64,000 nucleotides of DNA from Oscillospiraceae bacterium NTUH-002-81 (GCA_032620915.1 CP136052.1:527001-591000); one strand, 5' to 3'; shown: positions 8,113 through 16,531, numbered from the stretch's first letter. Notes: generated by a model not told the origin, from the letters alone. Program-made: numbers and translations.

Positions 8113-9810
8113 TTGAAAAAGAAAACAAAATGCTACATATATACTCGTGTATCAACAGCAATTCAGGTGGATGGTTACAGCTTGGATGCACAGAAGGACA
8201 AACTAAAAAAATATGCAGAATTTCAGGATATGGAGATTGTGGGAGAATATTCCGATGAAGGGCATTCCGGTAAGAATATAAAAGGTCGTCAGGAATTTAT
8301 GCGGATGCTGAATGATATTGAAGATGGCAAGGACGGAGTTGATTTCGTCCTTGTATTTAAATTATCCCGATTTGGTAGAAATGCGGCGGATGTACTCAGC
8401 TCTTTACAGCTTATGCAGGATTATGGTGTGAACCTAATCTGTGTGGAAGATGGAATCGACAGTTCAAAAGAAGCCGGTAAACTGCTTATATCTATCATTG
8501 CGGCCGTAGCAGAGATGGAGCGGGAAAATATCAGAGTGCAGACAATGGCTGGGCGTGAGCAGAAGGCGAGAGAAGGTAAATGGAATGGCGGATTTGCACC
8601 GTATGGATATAGGCTGGAAAATGGGGAACTTGTTATTGCGGAGGATGAAGTGGAAATTATTCAAATGATTTTTGACAGGTATATTCATACCAATGATGGA
8701 ATCAATGGCGTGGCAAATTATCTGAACAATCATGGATATACAAAGAAGCTGCGTCAGAATGGAACAATACCAGGGTTCTCGGCCAGCTTTATCAAGAAGA
8801 TAATTGATAACCCGGTATATATGGGGAAGATAGCATATGGACGCAGGCGTACAGAGAAGAAAACAGGAACCCGTAATGAAACTCATGTAGTGGAGCAATC
8901 AGATTTCTCTGTTTATGAGGGAGTTCATGAAGCAATTATTGCCGAGGAAGACTGGGAGCTTGCACAGGAAAAGCGTTCAAAAAATAATTATAGGCGTGAA
9001 AAAATTCATGATCCGGAACATGCACATATTTTGTCCGGAATATTAAAATGTCCTTGCTGTGGAAAAGGAATGTATGGAAATATCGCTAAAGCAGGGAAAA
9101 AAGATAACAAGACCAGATATTACTATTATTGCAAGAATACCGTGAATGCTACCGGGCACAAGTGTACTTTCCGACGCAATATCGAGCAGTCACAGATTGA
9201 TGATATGCTTGCAAAGCTGATTACAGCAATGACAAAAGAAGGAAAATTTAAGGATGCCATTCAGGATAAGATTGGAGCTACAGTTGATACAACGGATCTG
9301 GAAAAACAGTTATCTGTGTTAAATGCAAGTCTTCATCAGGCGGAAACAATAAAAACACGCATTGAACAGCAGATGGATAATCTAGATGTTACAGATACTC
9401 ATTACGATAAAAAAATATCAGATTTACAGAGACGATTGGATGCTCAATATGATAAAATAGATGAAGTGGAAGAAACAATGGCAGAACTGAAGTCTCAGAT
9501 TTATGAGCTTAAGAAAAATCAAATTGATGCGGATAGTATATACAGATTTTTAGGTGCCTTTAATGAAGTGTATTCGGAATGTACGGATGCAGAAAAGAAG
9601 CAGTTCATGCAGGCATTTATTGAACGCATTGATATATTCCCGGAAAGACGGGAAGATGGAAATTGGATTCAGAATATTAAGTTTCAGTTTCCAGTATCGA
9701 TTATTAAAGAAGGCAAGGAAGTAGCACAAATCAAGGGGATTTCTTTGGACAAGGAGAAATCGGATAAGCGTAGGAAGCTTTGCTTCCGTAGCGCATCCAG
9801 CGTGGCGTAA
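8113..9810 (+). CDS. large serine recombinase (TnpX/TndX type), copy 2
   Basis: This 565-aa paralogue of the recombinase ending at 6611 is colinear along its whole length: YTRVSTAIQVDG catalytic segment, LVFKLSRFGRN, the KWNGGFAPYGY block, a CPCCGK zinc ribbon near 318 and the same coiled coil. The C-terminal tail differs (ends CFRSASSVA). It starts at TTG 8113, after GGGAGG. Despite similar protein sequence, its codons are much more AT-rich than those of copy 1, suggesting long separate histories in hosts of different composition. It follows the dinD-like gene by 17 nt. It should catalyse excision of its own element, whose ends are not identified. Confidence 0.9.
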   Translation: MKKKTKCYIYTRVSTAIQVDGYSLDAQKDKLKKYAEFQDMEIVGEYSDEGHSGKNIKGRQEFMRMLNDIEDGKDGVDFVLVFKLSRFGRNAADVLSSLQLMQDYGVNLICVEDGIDSSKEAGKLLISIIAAVAEMERENIRVQTMAGREQKAREGKWNGGFAPYGYRLENGELVIAEDEVEIIQMIFDRYIHTNDGINGVANYLNNHGYTKKLRQNGTIPGFSASFIKKIIDNPVYMGKIAYGRRRTEKKTGTRNETHVVEQSDFSVYEGVHEAIIAEEDWELAQEKRSKNNYRREKIHDPEHAHILSGILKCPCCGKGMYGNIAKAGKKDNKTRYYYYCKNTVNATGHKCTFRRNIEQSQIDDMLAKLITAMTKEGKFKDAIQDKIGATVDTTDLEKQLSVLNASLHQAETIKTRIEQQMDNLDVTDTHYDKKISDLQRRLDAQYDKIDEVEETMAELKSQIYELKKNQIDADSIYRFLGAFNEVYSECTDAEKKQFMQAFIERIDIFPERREDGNWIQNIKFQFPVSIIKEGKEVAQIKGISLDKEKSDKRRKLCFRSASSVA

Positions 9811-9833
9811 GACAAATAAAAAACATAAATTTC

Positions 9834-9892
9834 CGGGCTTTTTCGGAGGTTTGGATTTGAAGCCAGACTTTTGAAAAAGCTCGGTTTTCTTA
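9834..9892 (+). terminator. predicted terminator after recombinase 2
   Basis: CGGGCTTTTTC (9834-9844) pairs with GAAAAAGCTCG (9873-9883) at 10 of 11 positions plus a G-U, followed by GTTTTCTT. It lies 24 nt after the recombinase stop. Confidence 0.5.
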
Positions 9893-9937
9893 TATGGAAA
9901 CATATCCACTGCAAAATGTGTGTCAGCTTGTAACCTC

Positions 9938-9975
9938 GGATTAGATGTCACGATTTGAGGCGGTGGATTAGATGT
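9938..9975. repeat. 11-bp direct repeat, 27-bp spacing
   Basis: GGATTAGATGT occurs exactly at 9938-9948 and 9965-9975, in the gap between recombinase 2 and the first small membrane protein. It could be a regulator- or excisionase-binding pair, or an element end. Function unknown. Confidence 0.5.
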
Positions 9976-10020
9976 TAAGAGAGGTTATACAAATCGATAT
10001 TTGGAAAGGGGTGCACTGCC

Positions 10021-10251
10021 ATGCTGAGAAAATTGAATTGTTTTTTAAACATCGTTATTGGTTCATTCATAGGAGTTTTTATTGGGTACGGAATTTATAA
10101 GTTCTGGCACTTTAAAACTTATCCAAATTTATATGTCATGCAGTCTGCACCGTGGTACACAGAGTTACTGTTGGATGGTGCCATGGTGGTCGTTGTGGTG
10201 GTCGTATGTATTATCCTAAAGCTGATTATTTGGAAAAAGTTAAAGCCATAA
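10021..10251 (+). CDS. small membrane protein, two predicted TM helices
   Basis: This 76-aa protein has two hydrophobic segments, about residues 8-27 (FLNIVIGSFIGVFIGYGIYK) and 50-71 (LLLDGAMVVVVVVVCIILKLII), and a basic C-terminus. It starts at ATG 10021 after GAAAGGGG. It is the first of three short membrane proteins in a row. I do not recognise the family. Confidence 0.6.
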   Translation: MLRKLNCFLNIVIGSFIGVFIGYGIYKFWHFKTYPNLYVMQSAPWYTELLLDGAMVVVVVVVCIILKLIIWKKLKP

Positions 10252-10354
10252 CTTCAAGATAGTTGCGATCTGTGAAGGATTTGCAATTTTAGGAATGATA
10301 TTTTTGATTATCAGTTGATAGTCAACTTCGAAGTTGTAGTAAAGGAGGTTTACA

Positions 10355-10732
10355 ATGGGGTTTTGGATTTTTATGTTGATTATGGATTTGCTTCTTCCAT
10401 TTACGATGATTGGTTTTGGAAGATATTTTATGAAAAAGGCTCCCAAGGAAATAAATTCAGTATTTGGATATCGGACTTCGATGTCTATGAAGAACAAAGA
10501 CACATGGGAATTTGCTCATAAATATTGTGGTAAAGTCTGGTATGTCTGTGGAATGGTTATGTTGCCGATAACAGTAATATTCATGCTTTTAGTGATTGGA
10601 AAAAATGAAGATTGTGTTGGGAGCATAGGAGGAATTATCTGTGGTGTTCAACTTATTCCTTTAATTGGGTCTATTCTCCTAACAGAAATAGCATTAAAAA
10701 AGAATTTTGATAAGAATGGAACAAGACGATAA
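10355..10732 (+). CDS. SdpI-like membrane protein
   Basis: This 125-aa protein has about four hydrophobic segments and, between the first two, the motif FGYRTSMSMKNKDTWEFAHKYCGKVW. That pattern (GYRT..S..N...W..A....G) is characteristic of SdpI-family proteins; Bacillus SdpI gives immunity to the SdpC toxin and participates in signalling. It has a strong AAGGAGG site before ATG 10355. In the preceding ~100 nt another frame reads KIVAICEGFAILGMIFLIIS and a stop, which may be the tail of a lost membrane protein gene. It lies between two other small membrane proteins, so an immunity or envelope-stress role is plausible but unproved. Confidence 0.7.
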   Translation: MGFWIFMLIMDLLLPFTMIGFGRYFMKKAPKEINSVFGYRTSMSMKNKDTWEFAHKYCGKVWYVCGMVMLPITVIFMLLVIGKNEDCVGSIGGIICGVQLIPLIGSILLTEIALKKNFDKNGTRR

Positions 10733-10781
10733 ATTCCAGTTTTTGAAACTGAGAAATCGCAATTTAAGGAGGCAAAGTACA

Positions 10782-11018
10782 ATGAAAAAAGCTATTATTA
10801 TGATGATTGTGGTATTTGCTTTAGTTGTTTGGCCGTTCAGCGGTGTGTGGCAGCTCTTGTCTGGCATCATTGGCGGTGGAGTCCGAGAATCCTTTATTTA
10901 TCCGATTTATGGTGGAATTATTCTTCTTTCAGGTATTATAGTCGTTTGTACTGAACTCATTCTGGAAGAAATCAAATCGTTAAAAGACGATATAAAAGAT
11001 AAAAACGAAGGATGCTGA
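10782..11018 (+). CDS. small membrane protein
   Basis: A 78-aa protein with two hydrophobic segments (about 3-25 and 40-62) and a charged C-terminus (EEIKSLKDDIKDKNEGC). ATG 10782 follows AAGGAGG; an in-frame extension to 10707 overlaps the previous gene and lacks a site. It forms an apparent small operon with the SdpI-like gene 49 nt upstream. No family recognised. Confidence 0.6.
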   Translation: MKKAIIMMIVVFALVVWPFSGVWQLLSGIIGGGVRESFIYPIYGGIILLSGIIVVCTELILEEIKSLKDDIKDKNEGC

Positions 11019-11041
11019 CAACTTCGTGTTGAACAAAATCG

Positions 11042-11078
11042 CTGCGCGATGGCCTGCCAAGGCTATGGCGCAGTTTTT
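11042..11078 (+). terminator. rho-independent terminator
   Basis: CTGCGC (11042-11047) and GCGCAG (11068-11073) form the base of a longer imperfect stem, with GCCT and AGGC pairing inside, followed by TTTTT. It lies 23 nt after the last small membrane protein gene. Confidence 0.6.
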
Positions 11079-11235
11079 CTTTACACTTTAATAAAAAGCA
11101 GTGGAAACCAAGTCCTACAAGTAGTATTGTTAAGTCACCACAACCAACAATCAAACAGGATCGACATCCCCACTGCCTATGATAAGAATACCATTGAGCT
11201 GCCTTTCTGGCAAGCAGTTTTATTATGCTAATGCT

Positions 11236-11284
11236 CCTCCATGTAAGCAGTGTTTATACATTTACGATTTACTTTACATGGAGG
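11236..11284 (+). promoter_or_regulatory. hairpin sequestering the integrase ribosome site
   Basis: CCTCCATGTAA (11236-11246) is perfectly complementary to TTACATGGAGG (11274-11284), with a 27-nt loop. The right arm contains the GGAGG ribosome binding site of the integrase start at 11293. The folded transcript would hide that site, so translation may be kept low or conditional. Confidence 0.6.
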
Positions 11285-11292
11285 ATTTTATT

Positions 11293-12136
11293 ATGTACGA
11301 AGAAATTTTTAATCAGATTAGATCTGCTGCGAATAAACGGAATCTCAAGGATTCCACAATTCATGCATACTGTACCAGTGTTGCTCATTTTTTGAACCAC
11401 ACAGCCAAGGATATAGATGCATTAACAACTGACGATGTTGATACATTCCTAACTGAAAAGAAACTTTCCGGGATTTCACCAGAAACATACAATCACTACC
11501 ATTCAGGAATCCGCTTCTTTTACAAAAAAGTATTGAAGATGAATTGGGATGATGATGACATACCTCGTATGAAAAGGGACAGAAAGTTACCAGCGGTGCT
11601 TACAAAAGCAGAAATATCAGCTATTCTTGATGCTACACCAAATCTGAAGCATAAAGCTATGATCGCTACTATGTATTCAGGTGGACTTCGTGTTTCAGAA
11701 GTCACACACCTTCATTATGATGATATTTCACGCACGAACAAAACCATACACATCCGCGATGGAAAAAGCCGATCTGACCGTTATACTTTGCTTGCAGACC
11801 GGACGCTTGAAATATTGACAGAATACTGGTTTCAATGTGGCAGGCCAAGAGGGATTCTGTTCCCAAGTTCATGGACAGGGGATTATCTTACAAAAGATAG
11901 TGTCATTCAATTTTTTCGTGAAAGCGCCGAAAGAGCAGGCATTCAAAAAACACGTCTCCACACATTGTTTGCGTCATAGTTTTGCAAGTCATCTGTTTGA
12001 GTCAGGCTGCGATATAAAATATATTCAGGCTCTTTTGGGACATCGTGATCCAAAATCAACAGAGATTTATCTGCATGTAAGCAATAAAACTCTGCTTGGT
12101 ATTAAAAGCCCATTTGATGAGATGGGTGGTGAATGA
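11293..12136 (+). pseudogene. tyrosine recombinase/integrase, one frameshift
   Basis: Phage integrase family. An N-terminal SAM-like core-binding domain (residues 1-90) precedes the catalytic domain with the first Arg in MYSGGLRVSEVTHL. Frame 1 stops at 11979. The rest (STHCLRHSFASHLFESGCDIKYIQALLGHRDPKSTEIYLHV, with the HxxR and Tyr motifs) is in the +1 frame and ends at 12136. The break is in a run of six A residues at 11945-11950; five would restore a full protein of about 280 aa. Either it is a mutation or sequencing error, or it is expressed by slippage on the run. The ATG at 11293 has GGAGG inside a hairpin. Confidence 0.8.
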
Positions 12137-13317
12137 TTATGGATAAATCATGTACGATACAGGATGTATTTGAACGGTTCTATCCTTCCTATGAAAAGAG
12201 GAGTAACCCTCCTGCTCATCACAGAAAAACGGCTTATCACATCAGAAACTGTAAAACAGGAGTTTTTGGTGTAAATATCAGTGTTTGTGAGGACTGCGGA
12301 TGTATCAGTGTTCACAACAACTCCTGCAGAAGCAGATGCTGTCCCATGTGCCAGGAGTTTCCGAAAGAGAAATGGATTGATGCACAAAAAGAGAACGTAT
12401 TGGATGCACCCTATTATCATGTAGTATTCACAGTTCCTGAGGAATTGAATTCCATTATTTACAGCAACCAGAAGCTGTTATATGATGCACTGTATCATGC
12501 TGCTTCAGCCACATTGAATGAATTGTCAAAAGATGCAAAGTATCTGGGAGCTGATATAGGGTATATCTGCATTCTTCATACCTGGGGCTCTGCAATGAAT
12601 TATCATCCTCATATTCATACCATTGTTCTTGGAGGTGGGCTTGATGATGAAAATAAATGGAAAGACACAGGTGGAAATTTTTTTCTCCCATATGGTGTCA
12701 TCTCAAAAGTGTTCCGTGGAAAATATCTGGATGAGTTAAAAAGCCTGTGGAATGATTCTAAGCTTAAATTTCATGGTACAGCAGAGAAATATCAGAACAG
12801 CTATCGTTTTAAAGAACTTCTTGATAAGTGTTATGAAAAGAACTGGGTCACTTACTGTAAAGAAACTTTCAATGGTGCACAGTCGGTTATCAATTATCTT
12901 GGAAAATATACCCACAGGATAGCAATCAGTAATCATCGAATCAAATCCATGACGGATACGACAGTTACATATGCAGTAAAAGACTATAAAAACGAAGGCC
13001 ACTGGAAAGAGAAAACAATTTCAGGAGAAGAATTCATCCGTCGATTCATGATGCATGTTCCACCCAAACGATTTGTCAGAATCCGGCACTATGGTCTGCT
13101 ATCATGTAGAAACAAGAGAAAAAAAAAGATAACTCTCTGCAGAAACCTGCTTGGATGCAAGAAATACATTTCTACATTAAAAAATCTAAATGCAGTAGAA
13201 ATGATAAAGGTTTTGTATCACATTGATGTATGCAAATGTTCTTCTTGCGGAGGGAATATGGTATCACCCCGCAAAGATAAATACAGTTCTTCTTTTCATG
13301 CACATATGAGATGTTAA
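12133..13317 (+). CDS. IS91 family transposase (HUH, single catalytic Tyr)
   Basis: This 394-aa protein has an N-terminal zinc-binding region (CEDCGCISVHNNSCRSRCCPMCQ, about 48-70). The HUH metal-binding motif follows in MNYHPHIHTIVLGGGL near 155-170, and the Y1-type motif NYLGKYTHRIAISNHRI near 258. These define IS91-type rolling-circle transposases, which nick at oriIS and replicate by strand displacement. The C-terminus has another Cys pair (CKCSSCGG). It starts at ATG 12133, overlapping the integrase stop in ATGA; ATG 12139 is a possible alternative with GGGTGG. It appears intact, although the upstream integrase is frameshifted. Confidence 0.88.
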   Translation: MIMDKSCTIQDVFERFYPSYEKRSNPPAHHRKTAYHIRNCKTGVFGVNISVCEDCGCISVHNNSCRSRCCPMCQEFPKEKWIDAQKENVLDAPYYHVVFTVPEELNSIIYSNQKLLYDALYHAASATLNELSKDAKYLGADIGYICILHTWGSAMNYHPHIHTIVLGGGLDDENKWKDTGGNFFLPYGVISKVFRGKYLDELKSLWNDSKLKFHGTAEKYQNSYRFKELLDKCYEKNWVTYCKETFNGAQSVINYLGKYTHRIAISNHRIKSMTDTTVTYAVKDYKNEGHWKEKTISGEEFIRRFMMHVPPKRFVRIRHYGLLSCRNKRKKKITLCRNLLGCKKYISTLKNLNAVEMIKVLYHIDVCKCSSCGGNMVSPRKDKYSSSFHAHMRC

Positions 13318-13368
13318 AATCTACAATTGCATAGAATAAATGGCTTCCGCATAGGAGGTTTGTTTGTC

Positions 13369-13461
13369 ATGCCTGAAATTGATTTCTTGAATAAAAAAAC
13401 TTTTACCAAAACACCCAGTATGATAAACTTAAGGAAAAGAGCAACGATTGAATCCCCATAG
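13369..13461 (+). CDS. possible 30-aa ORF at the IS91 right end
   Basis: ATG 13369 follows a perfect AGGAGG (13353-13358) by 10 nt and opens a 30-codon frame (MPEIDFLNKKTFTKTP...). It is short and unrecognised; it could be a remnant of the gene in which the element sits. Listed because of the strong ribosome site only. Confidence 0.25.
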   Translation: MPEIDFLNKKTFTKTPSMINLRKRATIESP

Positions 13462-13500
13462 CTATCGGCTAAAGGGACGCGACTTTGTTCACCAAGGTAA

Positions 13501-13577
13501 AATCGAAATTGATGTAAACGAAAGGGCAGTTTTTATCAGAACTCAAGGCTGCTTTTTCGTTTACACCAACTCCGATT
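13501..13577. repeat. 23-bp imperfect inverted repeat
   Basis: Arms 13501-13523 and 13555-13577 match at 20 of 23 positions (core TGTAAACGAAA and TTTCGTTTACA), with 31 nt between. All three differences are transitions that give G-U pairs in a minus-strand transcript. It lies in the 316-nt gap between the IS91 transposase and the DinB-like gene, which otherwise contains only the possible 30-aa ORF. Confidence 0.65.
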
Positions 13578-13633
13578 GTTTCCTTAACAGTTTGTATGGG
13601 GCGATAAAATCAGAATTTGAGAGAGGATTGAAT

Positions 13634-14290
13634 ATGAATAAGGAATGGTCTGAACTTAATAAAACAATGCAGGCACAAATAAAAAAGAAAGATACTTATA
13701 AGAGGGGTATTGATACTTTACTTACTTTACGAAGTCAGTTAATACAAACCTTAGTATCTTTCAAAGAAGAATTATGCAGAGAAGATTTTAACTCAATCCC
13801 CTTCATAAACGCTGATGGTTATCATAGTAAGACGATTGCTTATTCTATTTGGCATATTTTCCGCATTGAAGATATAGTTGTGCATACAGTGATAAATGAA
13901 GATGAACAAGTATTTTTTGCAGGCAATTATCAAGAGCGTATCAATTCACCTATCATTACAACAGGAAATGAACTCATGAAACAGCAGATTGCAGACTTTT
14001 CAAAACAGCTTAATCTGGAAGAATTATATTTATATATTTTCGAAGTATGGGAAAGCACTGAGAAAATGCTTGAACGGTTATCTTATGATGAATTGAAAAG
14101 AAAAATACCGAAAGAAAGAAAAGGATACTTAGAATCGTTGAATGTAGTAAACGACAATGAAAAAGCAATTTGGCTGATTGATTATTGGTGTAATAAAGAT
14201 ATTTGTGGACTAATTCAAATGCCGTTTTCAAGACATTGGATTATGCACACAGAAGCCTGTTTGCGTATAAAGAACAAGATACATTCATAG
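13634..14290 (+). CDS. DinB/YfiT-like four-helix protein
   Basis: This 218-aa protein resembles the DinB superfamily of four-helix metal-binding proteins. It has YHSKTIAYSIWHIFRIEDIVVHTV near 65-88, which carries the usual first histidine and a second His, and FSRHWIMHTEACLRIKN near the C-terminus with the third. Members include thiol-dependent transferases and many uncharacterised stress proteins. The start is ATG 13634; an in-frame upstream extension to 13448 has no ribosome site and crosses the inverted repeat. It stands with a 31-aa ORF and a RibD-like protein as cargo between two mobile modules. Substrate unknown. Confidence 0.6.
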   Translation: MNKEWSELNKTMQAQIKKKDTYKRGIDTLLTLRSQLIQTLVSFKEELCREDFNSIPFINADGYHSKTIAYSIWHIFRIEDIVVHTVINEDEQVFFAGNYQERINSPIITTGNELMKQQIADFSKQLNLEELYLYIFEVWESTEKMLERLSYDELKRKIPKERKGYLESLNVVNDNEKAIWLIDYWCNKDICGLIQMPFSRHWIMHTEACLRIKNKIHS

Positions 14291-14345
14291 GCAAAAATTT
14301 CAGTTTGTAGAACTAAGGAAATTGGAATTTAAGGAGGAATAAAGT

Positions 14346-14441
14346 ATGGTTAGTGATTTTATAAGAGCAGCATTTCCATGGATTTTAATGGGTTTATTTG
14401 TAGCAATCAGTTGTTCCCTTATGAGTAAAAAAGAGAAATAA
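14346..14441 (+). CDS. 31-aa single-TM membrane peptide
   Basis: ATG 14346 follows AAGGAGGAATAAAG. The peptide MVSDFIRAAFPWILMGLF... has one hydrophobic helix (about residues 9-26) and a basic end MSKKEK. The strong ribosome site and placement between two genes on the same strand support expression. It could be a toxin-like or regulatory membrane peptide; no family recognised. Confidence 0.45.
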   Translation: MVSDFIRAAFPWILMGLFVAISCSLMSKKEK

Positions 14442-14471
14442 ATTCCTGTTTGTATTTATAAAAGAGAAAAA

Positions 14472-15002
14472 ATGAGAAAAGTAGTTTTATTTATTGCCAT
14501 GAGCCTTGACGGATATATTGCGGACGGTAATGGTGGAGTAGCTTGGCTAAATGGTCATGGAAATGACAATGAAAACATCGACACTTATACAGAATTTACC
14601 AAAGATATAGATACTGTCTTAATGGGGTGGAATACTTCTCATCAGGTTGTTACTGAACTTTCTCCGCAAGAATGGGTATATAATAAATTTACAACTTATG
14701 TATTAACACATAAAGAGTGCAATTCTTCCCAACAAATTCATTTTACAAGTGAAAATCCTGTTTTATTATTGGAACGGCTAAAACAAGAAGCAGGAAAGGA
14801 TATTTGGATTTGTGGCGGAGCAAATCTTGTTCAGCAGTTGGTAAGCAAAAATATGATTGATAAATATTACATTTCTGTTATTCCTACTCTGTTAGGAAAT
14901 GGGGTTCGTCTTTTGGGCAACATAGACAGGGAAATAAAGTTAAGGCTTTGTAAAACACAGACTTATAACGGAATAACCGATTTGATTTATATGCGTAGAT
15001 AA
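14472..15002 (+). CDS. dihydrofolate reductase-like (RibD C-terminal domain) protein
   Basis: This 176-aa protein has the RibD_C/DHFR-like fold signatures: an N-terminal VVLFIAMSLDGYIADGNGGVAWL, a middle DTVLMGWNTSHQV, and DIWICGGANLVQQLV near 113-127, the NADPH-binding glycine segment. Members are NADPH-dependent reductases often carried on mobile elements; true DHFR activity is not implied. The ribosome site before ATG 14472 is weak (AAAGAG). It ends 136 nt before the Tn916-type oriT. Confidence 0.75.
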   Translation: MRKVVLFIAMSLDGYIADGNGGVAWLNGHGNDNENIDTYTEFTKDIDTVLMGWNTSHQVVTELSPQEWVYNKFTTYVLTHKECNSSQQIHFTSENPVLLLERLKQEAGKDIWICGGANLVQQLVSKNMIDKYYISVIPTLLGNGVRLLGNIDREIKLRLCKTQTYNGITDLIYMRR

Positions 15003-15364
15003 CTAGAGAGAAACAGAAAAGCTGTTAAACCGACGGAGCGATCCGACCACGTTGGCGGGAAAATCCTTAAGATTTTTCCGCCATGCTTGCAAGGGGGCGG
15101 TTCGCTTCGGCGGTTCGGCGAGCTTGCGAGCCGTTCAAAGCCCCCGTTATCTAACAGGGGGGTACTCTTACAAAAGACAAGAGCAAAAACAAATACAAAA
15201 CTGCTGATATGCAACGATTTATAAGGTTATAAGAACTTATTTCACTTCACACCCTATTCTTTCTACCCGACAGGTCTAAAACAGCATATCAATAGCAAAT
15301 AATTATAAGATACAAGGTGTATGCTCCTATGAGTATATGCCTTTTTTGATTGGAGGAATAAAGC
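15003..15364. other. oriT region of the Tn916-like module
   Basis: This 362-nt gene-free stretch precedes mobT. It holds GC-rich inverted sequences (GCGGGAAAATCC with GGATTTTTCCGCC-type pairing around 15057-15083, and GGTTCG/CGAGCC pairs around 15105-15134), then the predicted oriT core, then an AT-rich leader to the relaxase. This matches the organisation upstream of orf20 in Tn916-family elements. Confidence 0.6.
15141..15162 (+). other. oriT: predicted Tn916/ICEBs1-type oriT core
   Basis: CCCCC (15141-15145), then GTTATCTAACA, then GGGGGG (15157-15162) and TACTCTT. ICEBs1 and Tn916 origins have the same arrangement: a C-run/G-run inverted repeat enclosing a CTAACA-containing nick region, next to a MobT relaxase gene. 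The relaxase gene begins 200 nt downstream. Confidence 0.8.
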
Positions 15365-16531
15365 ATGAATGATATGAAATTTATTGAAACATTAAAGCAA
15401 AAGAGAAAAGCCTGTGATTATTCGCAATCACGACTGGCACAGGAACTACAAATCAGCAGGCAGAACTTAAATGAAATTGAAAACGGAAAAACAAAAGCCG
15501 GTAAAGAAATGAAGCATATACTTTTACATTATCTTGATTATTGTAATTGTACTCAGCCTTTCACTTTAACGATTGACTACCTGCGTGTTCGTTTTCCCAC
15601 CACAGACGCATTGGAAATTATAAAAAATGTACTGGCAATGAAGAGCGAATATTTTATTCATGAAGATTACGGAATGTATGGCTATGAAGAACAGTATGTC
15701 TATGGGGATATTAGTGTAAATGTTTCTAAAGATAGTTCTATGGGTGTTTTATTGGAATTAAGAGGTATGGGGTGTCGGAACTTGGAATATGTTTTACAGG
15801 CAAGAGGGATAGACTGGTATTCCTTTTTAAGCTGTTGTATAGATTGTCAAGGTGTTTTTAAACGCATAGATTTAGCGGTCAATGATATGGGCGGATTGCT
15901 GGATATAGAAATTCTAAGGGAACGCTATTATGCCAACAAGGTATGGAAACGTTCAAGAACCCATGAAGCAGTAGACAGCGGGAAATTATCGGGTACACAT
16001 GGAGATACTGCAAAAACTTTTTATATCGGTTCAAAGAATAGTTCTATTTACTTTTGCCTGTATGAAAAAGAAAAGGAACAAAAAAGCAAAGGCATAAAAA
16101 CAGACATTAAGAACCGCTTTGAAATTCGGCTAAAAAATGAAAAAGCAGGACAAACGATAGAACAACTTGTTTTTTCAAGAAATCCCGAACAGACCATAGC
16201 AAGCCTTATCCTCACACAGATAGATTTTCCCGATTATATTTTATGGGATATATTTTTGGATAATGTAACTACCTCACTTCCTTTTATTATGACGCCTGTT
16301 GCTGTCAATATGGATAAAACAAAACGCTGGTTAGAAAGACAGGTCATGCCCTCTTTATTGATGATAAAAGAGATTGAAAAGAAAACAGGAGCAAATTATC
16401 TGGAAGAAATCGACAGACATACAAAACTAACAGAAAAGCAGGAATTAAAAATTAAACAAATGACAACAGACATAGCAAATATGATTGAGAAAGATACCAC
16501 TGTTCCTCAAGGGAATGACGGTATTTTTTAA
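15365..16531 (+). CDS. mobT: MobT relaxase / replication initiation factor (Tn916 Orf20 type)
   Basis: This 388-aa protein has an N-terminal XRE helix-turn-helix (residues 6-50, LAQELQISRQNLNEIENGKTKAG) fused to a rolling-circle Rep_trans domain. FTLTIDYLRVRFPTTD starts near 62, GVFKRIDLAVNDMGG near 165, and TFYIGSKNSSIYFCLYEKEKEQ and KNRFEIRLKNEKA follow. This is the MobT family (ICEBs1 NicK, Tn916 Orf20), which nicks oriT for transfer and for plasmid-like replication of the excised circle. The ATG at 15365 follows TGGAGGAATAAAGC. The gene lies directly downstream of the matching oriT. A helper element would be needed for transfer, since no coupling protein or type IV genes are present here. 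Confidence 0.92.
   Translation: MNDMKFIETLKQKRKACDYSQSRLAQELQISRQNLNEIENGKTKAGKEMKHILLHYLDYCNCTQPFTLTIDYLRVRFPTTDALEIIKNVLAMKSEYFIHEDYGMYGYEEQYVYGDISVNVSKDSSMGVLLELRGMGCRNLEYVLQARGIDWYSFLSCCIDCQGVFKRIDLAVNDMGGLLDIEILRERYYANKVWKRSRTHEAVDSGKLSGTHGDTAKTFYIGSKNSSIYFCLYEKEKEQKSKGIKTDIKNRFEIRLKNEKAGQTIEQLVFSRNPEQTIASLILTQIDFPDYILWDIFLDNVTTSLPFIMTPVAVNMDKTKRWLERQVMPSLLMIKEIEKKTGANYLEEIDRHTKLTEKQELKIKQMTTDIANMIEKDTTVPQGNDGIF

Larger units (their letters stand above)
11230..13470 (+). mobile_element. IS91-family element with accessory tyrosine recombinase (ends approximate)
   Basis: It contains a frameshifted phage-type tyrosine integrase followed, in an ATGA overlap, by an IS91-type HUH transposase. 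This two-gene layout is known for IS91-like elements in Firmicutes, which move by rolling-circle transposition and lack terminal inverted repeats. The limits given are only the span of the genes plus adjacent structured sequence; the true ends (terIS and oriIS) could not be set from one copy. Confidence 0.6.

Noticed and set aside
9772..9786. GGAAGC/GCTTCC hairpin inside the end of recombinase 2 as a terminator
   Set aside because: It lies within the coding sequence before the stop and lacks a T-run; the hairpin at 9834-9892 is the better terminator.
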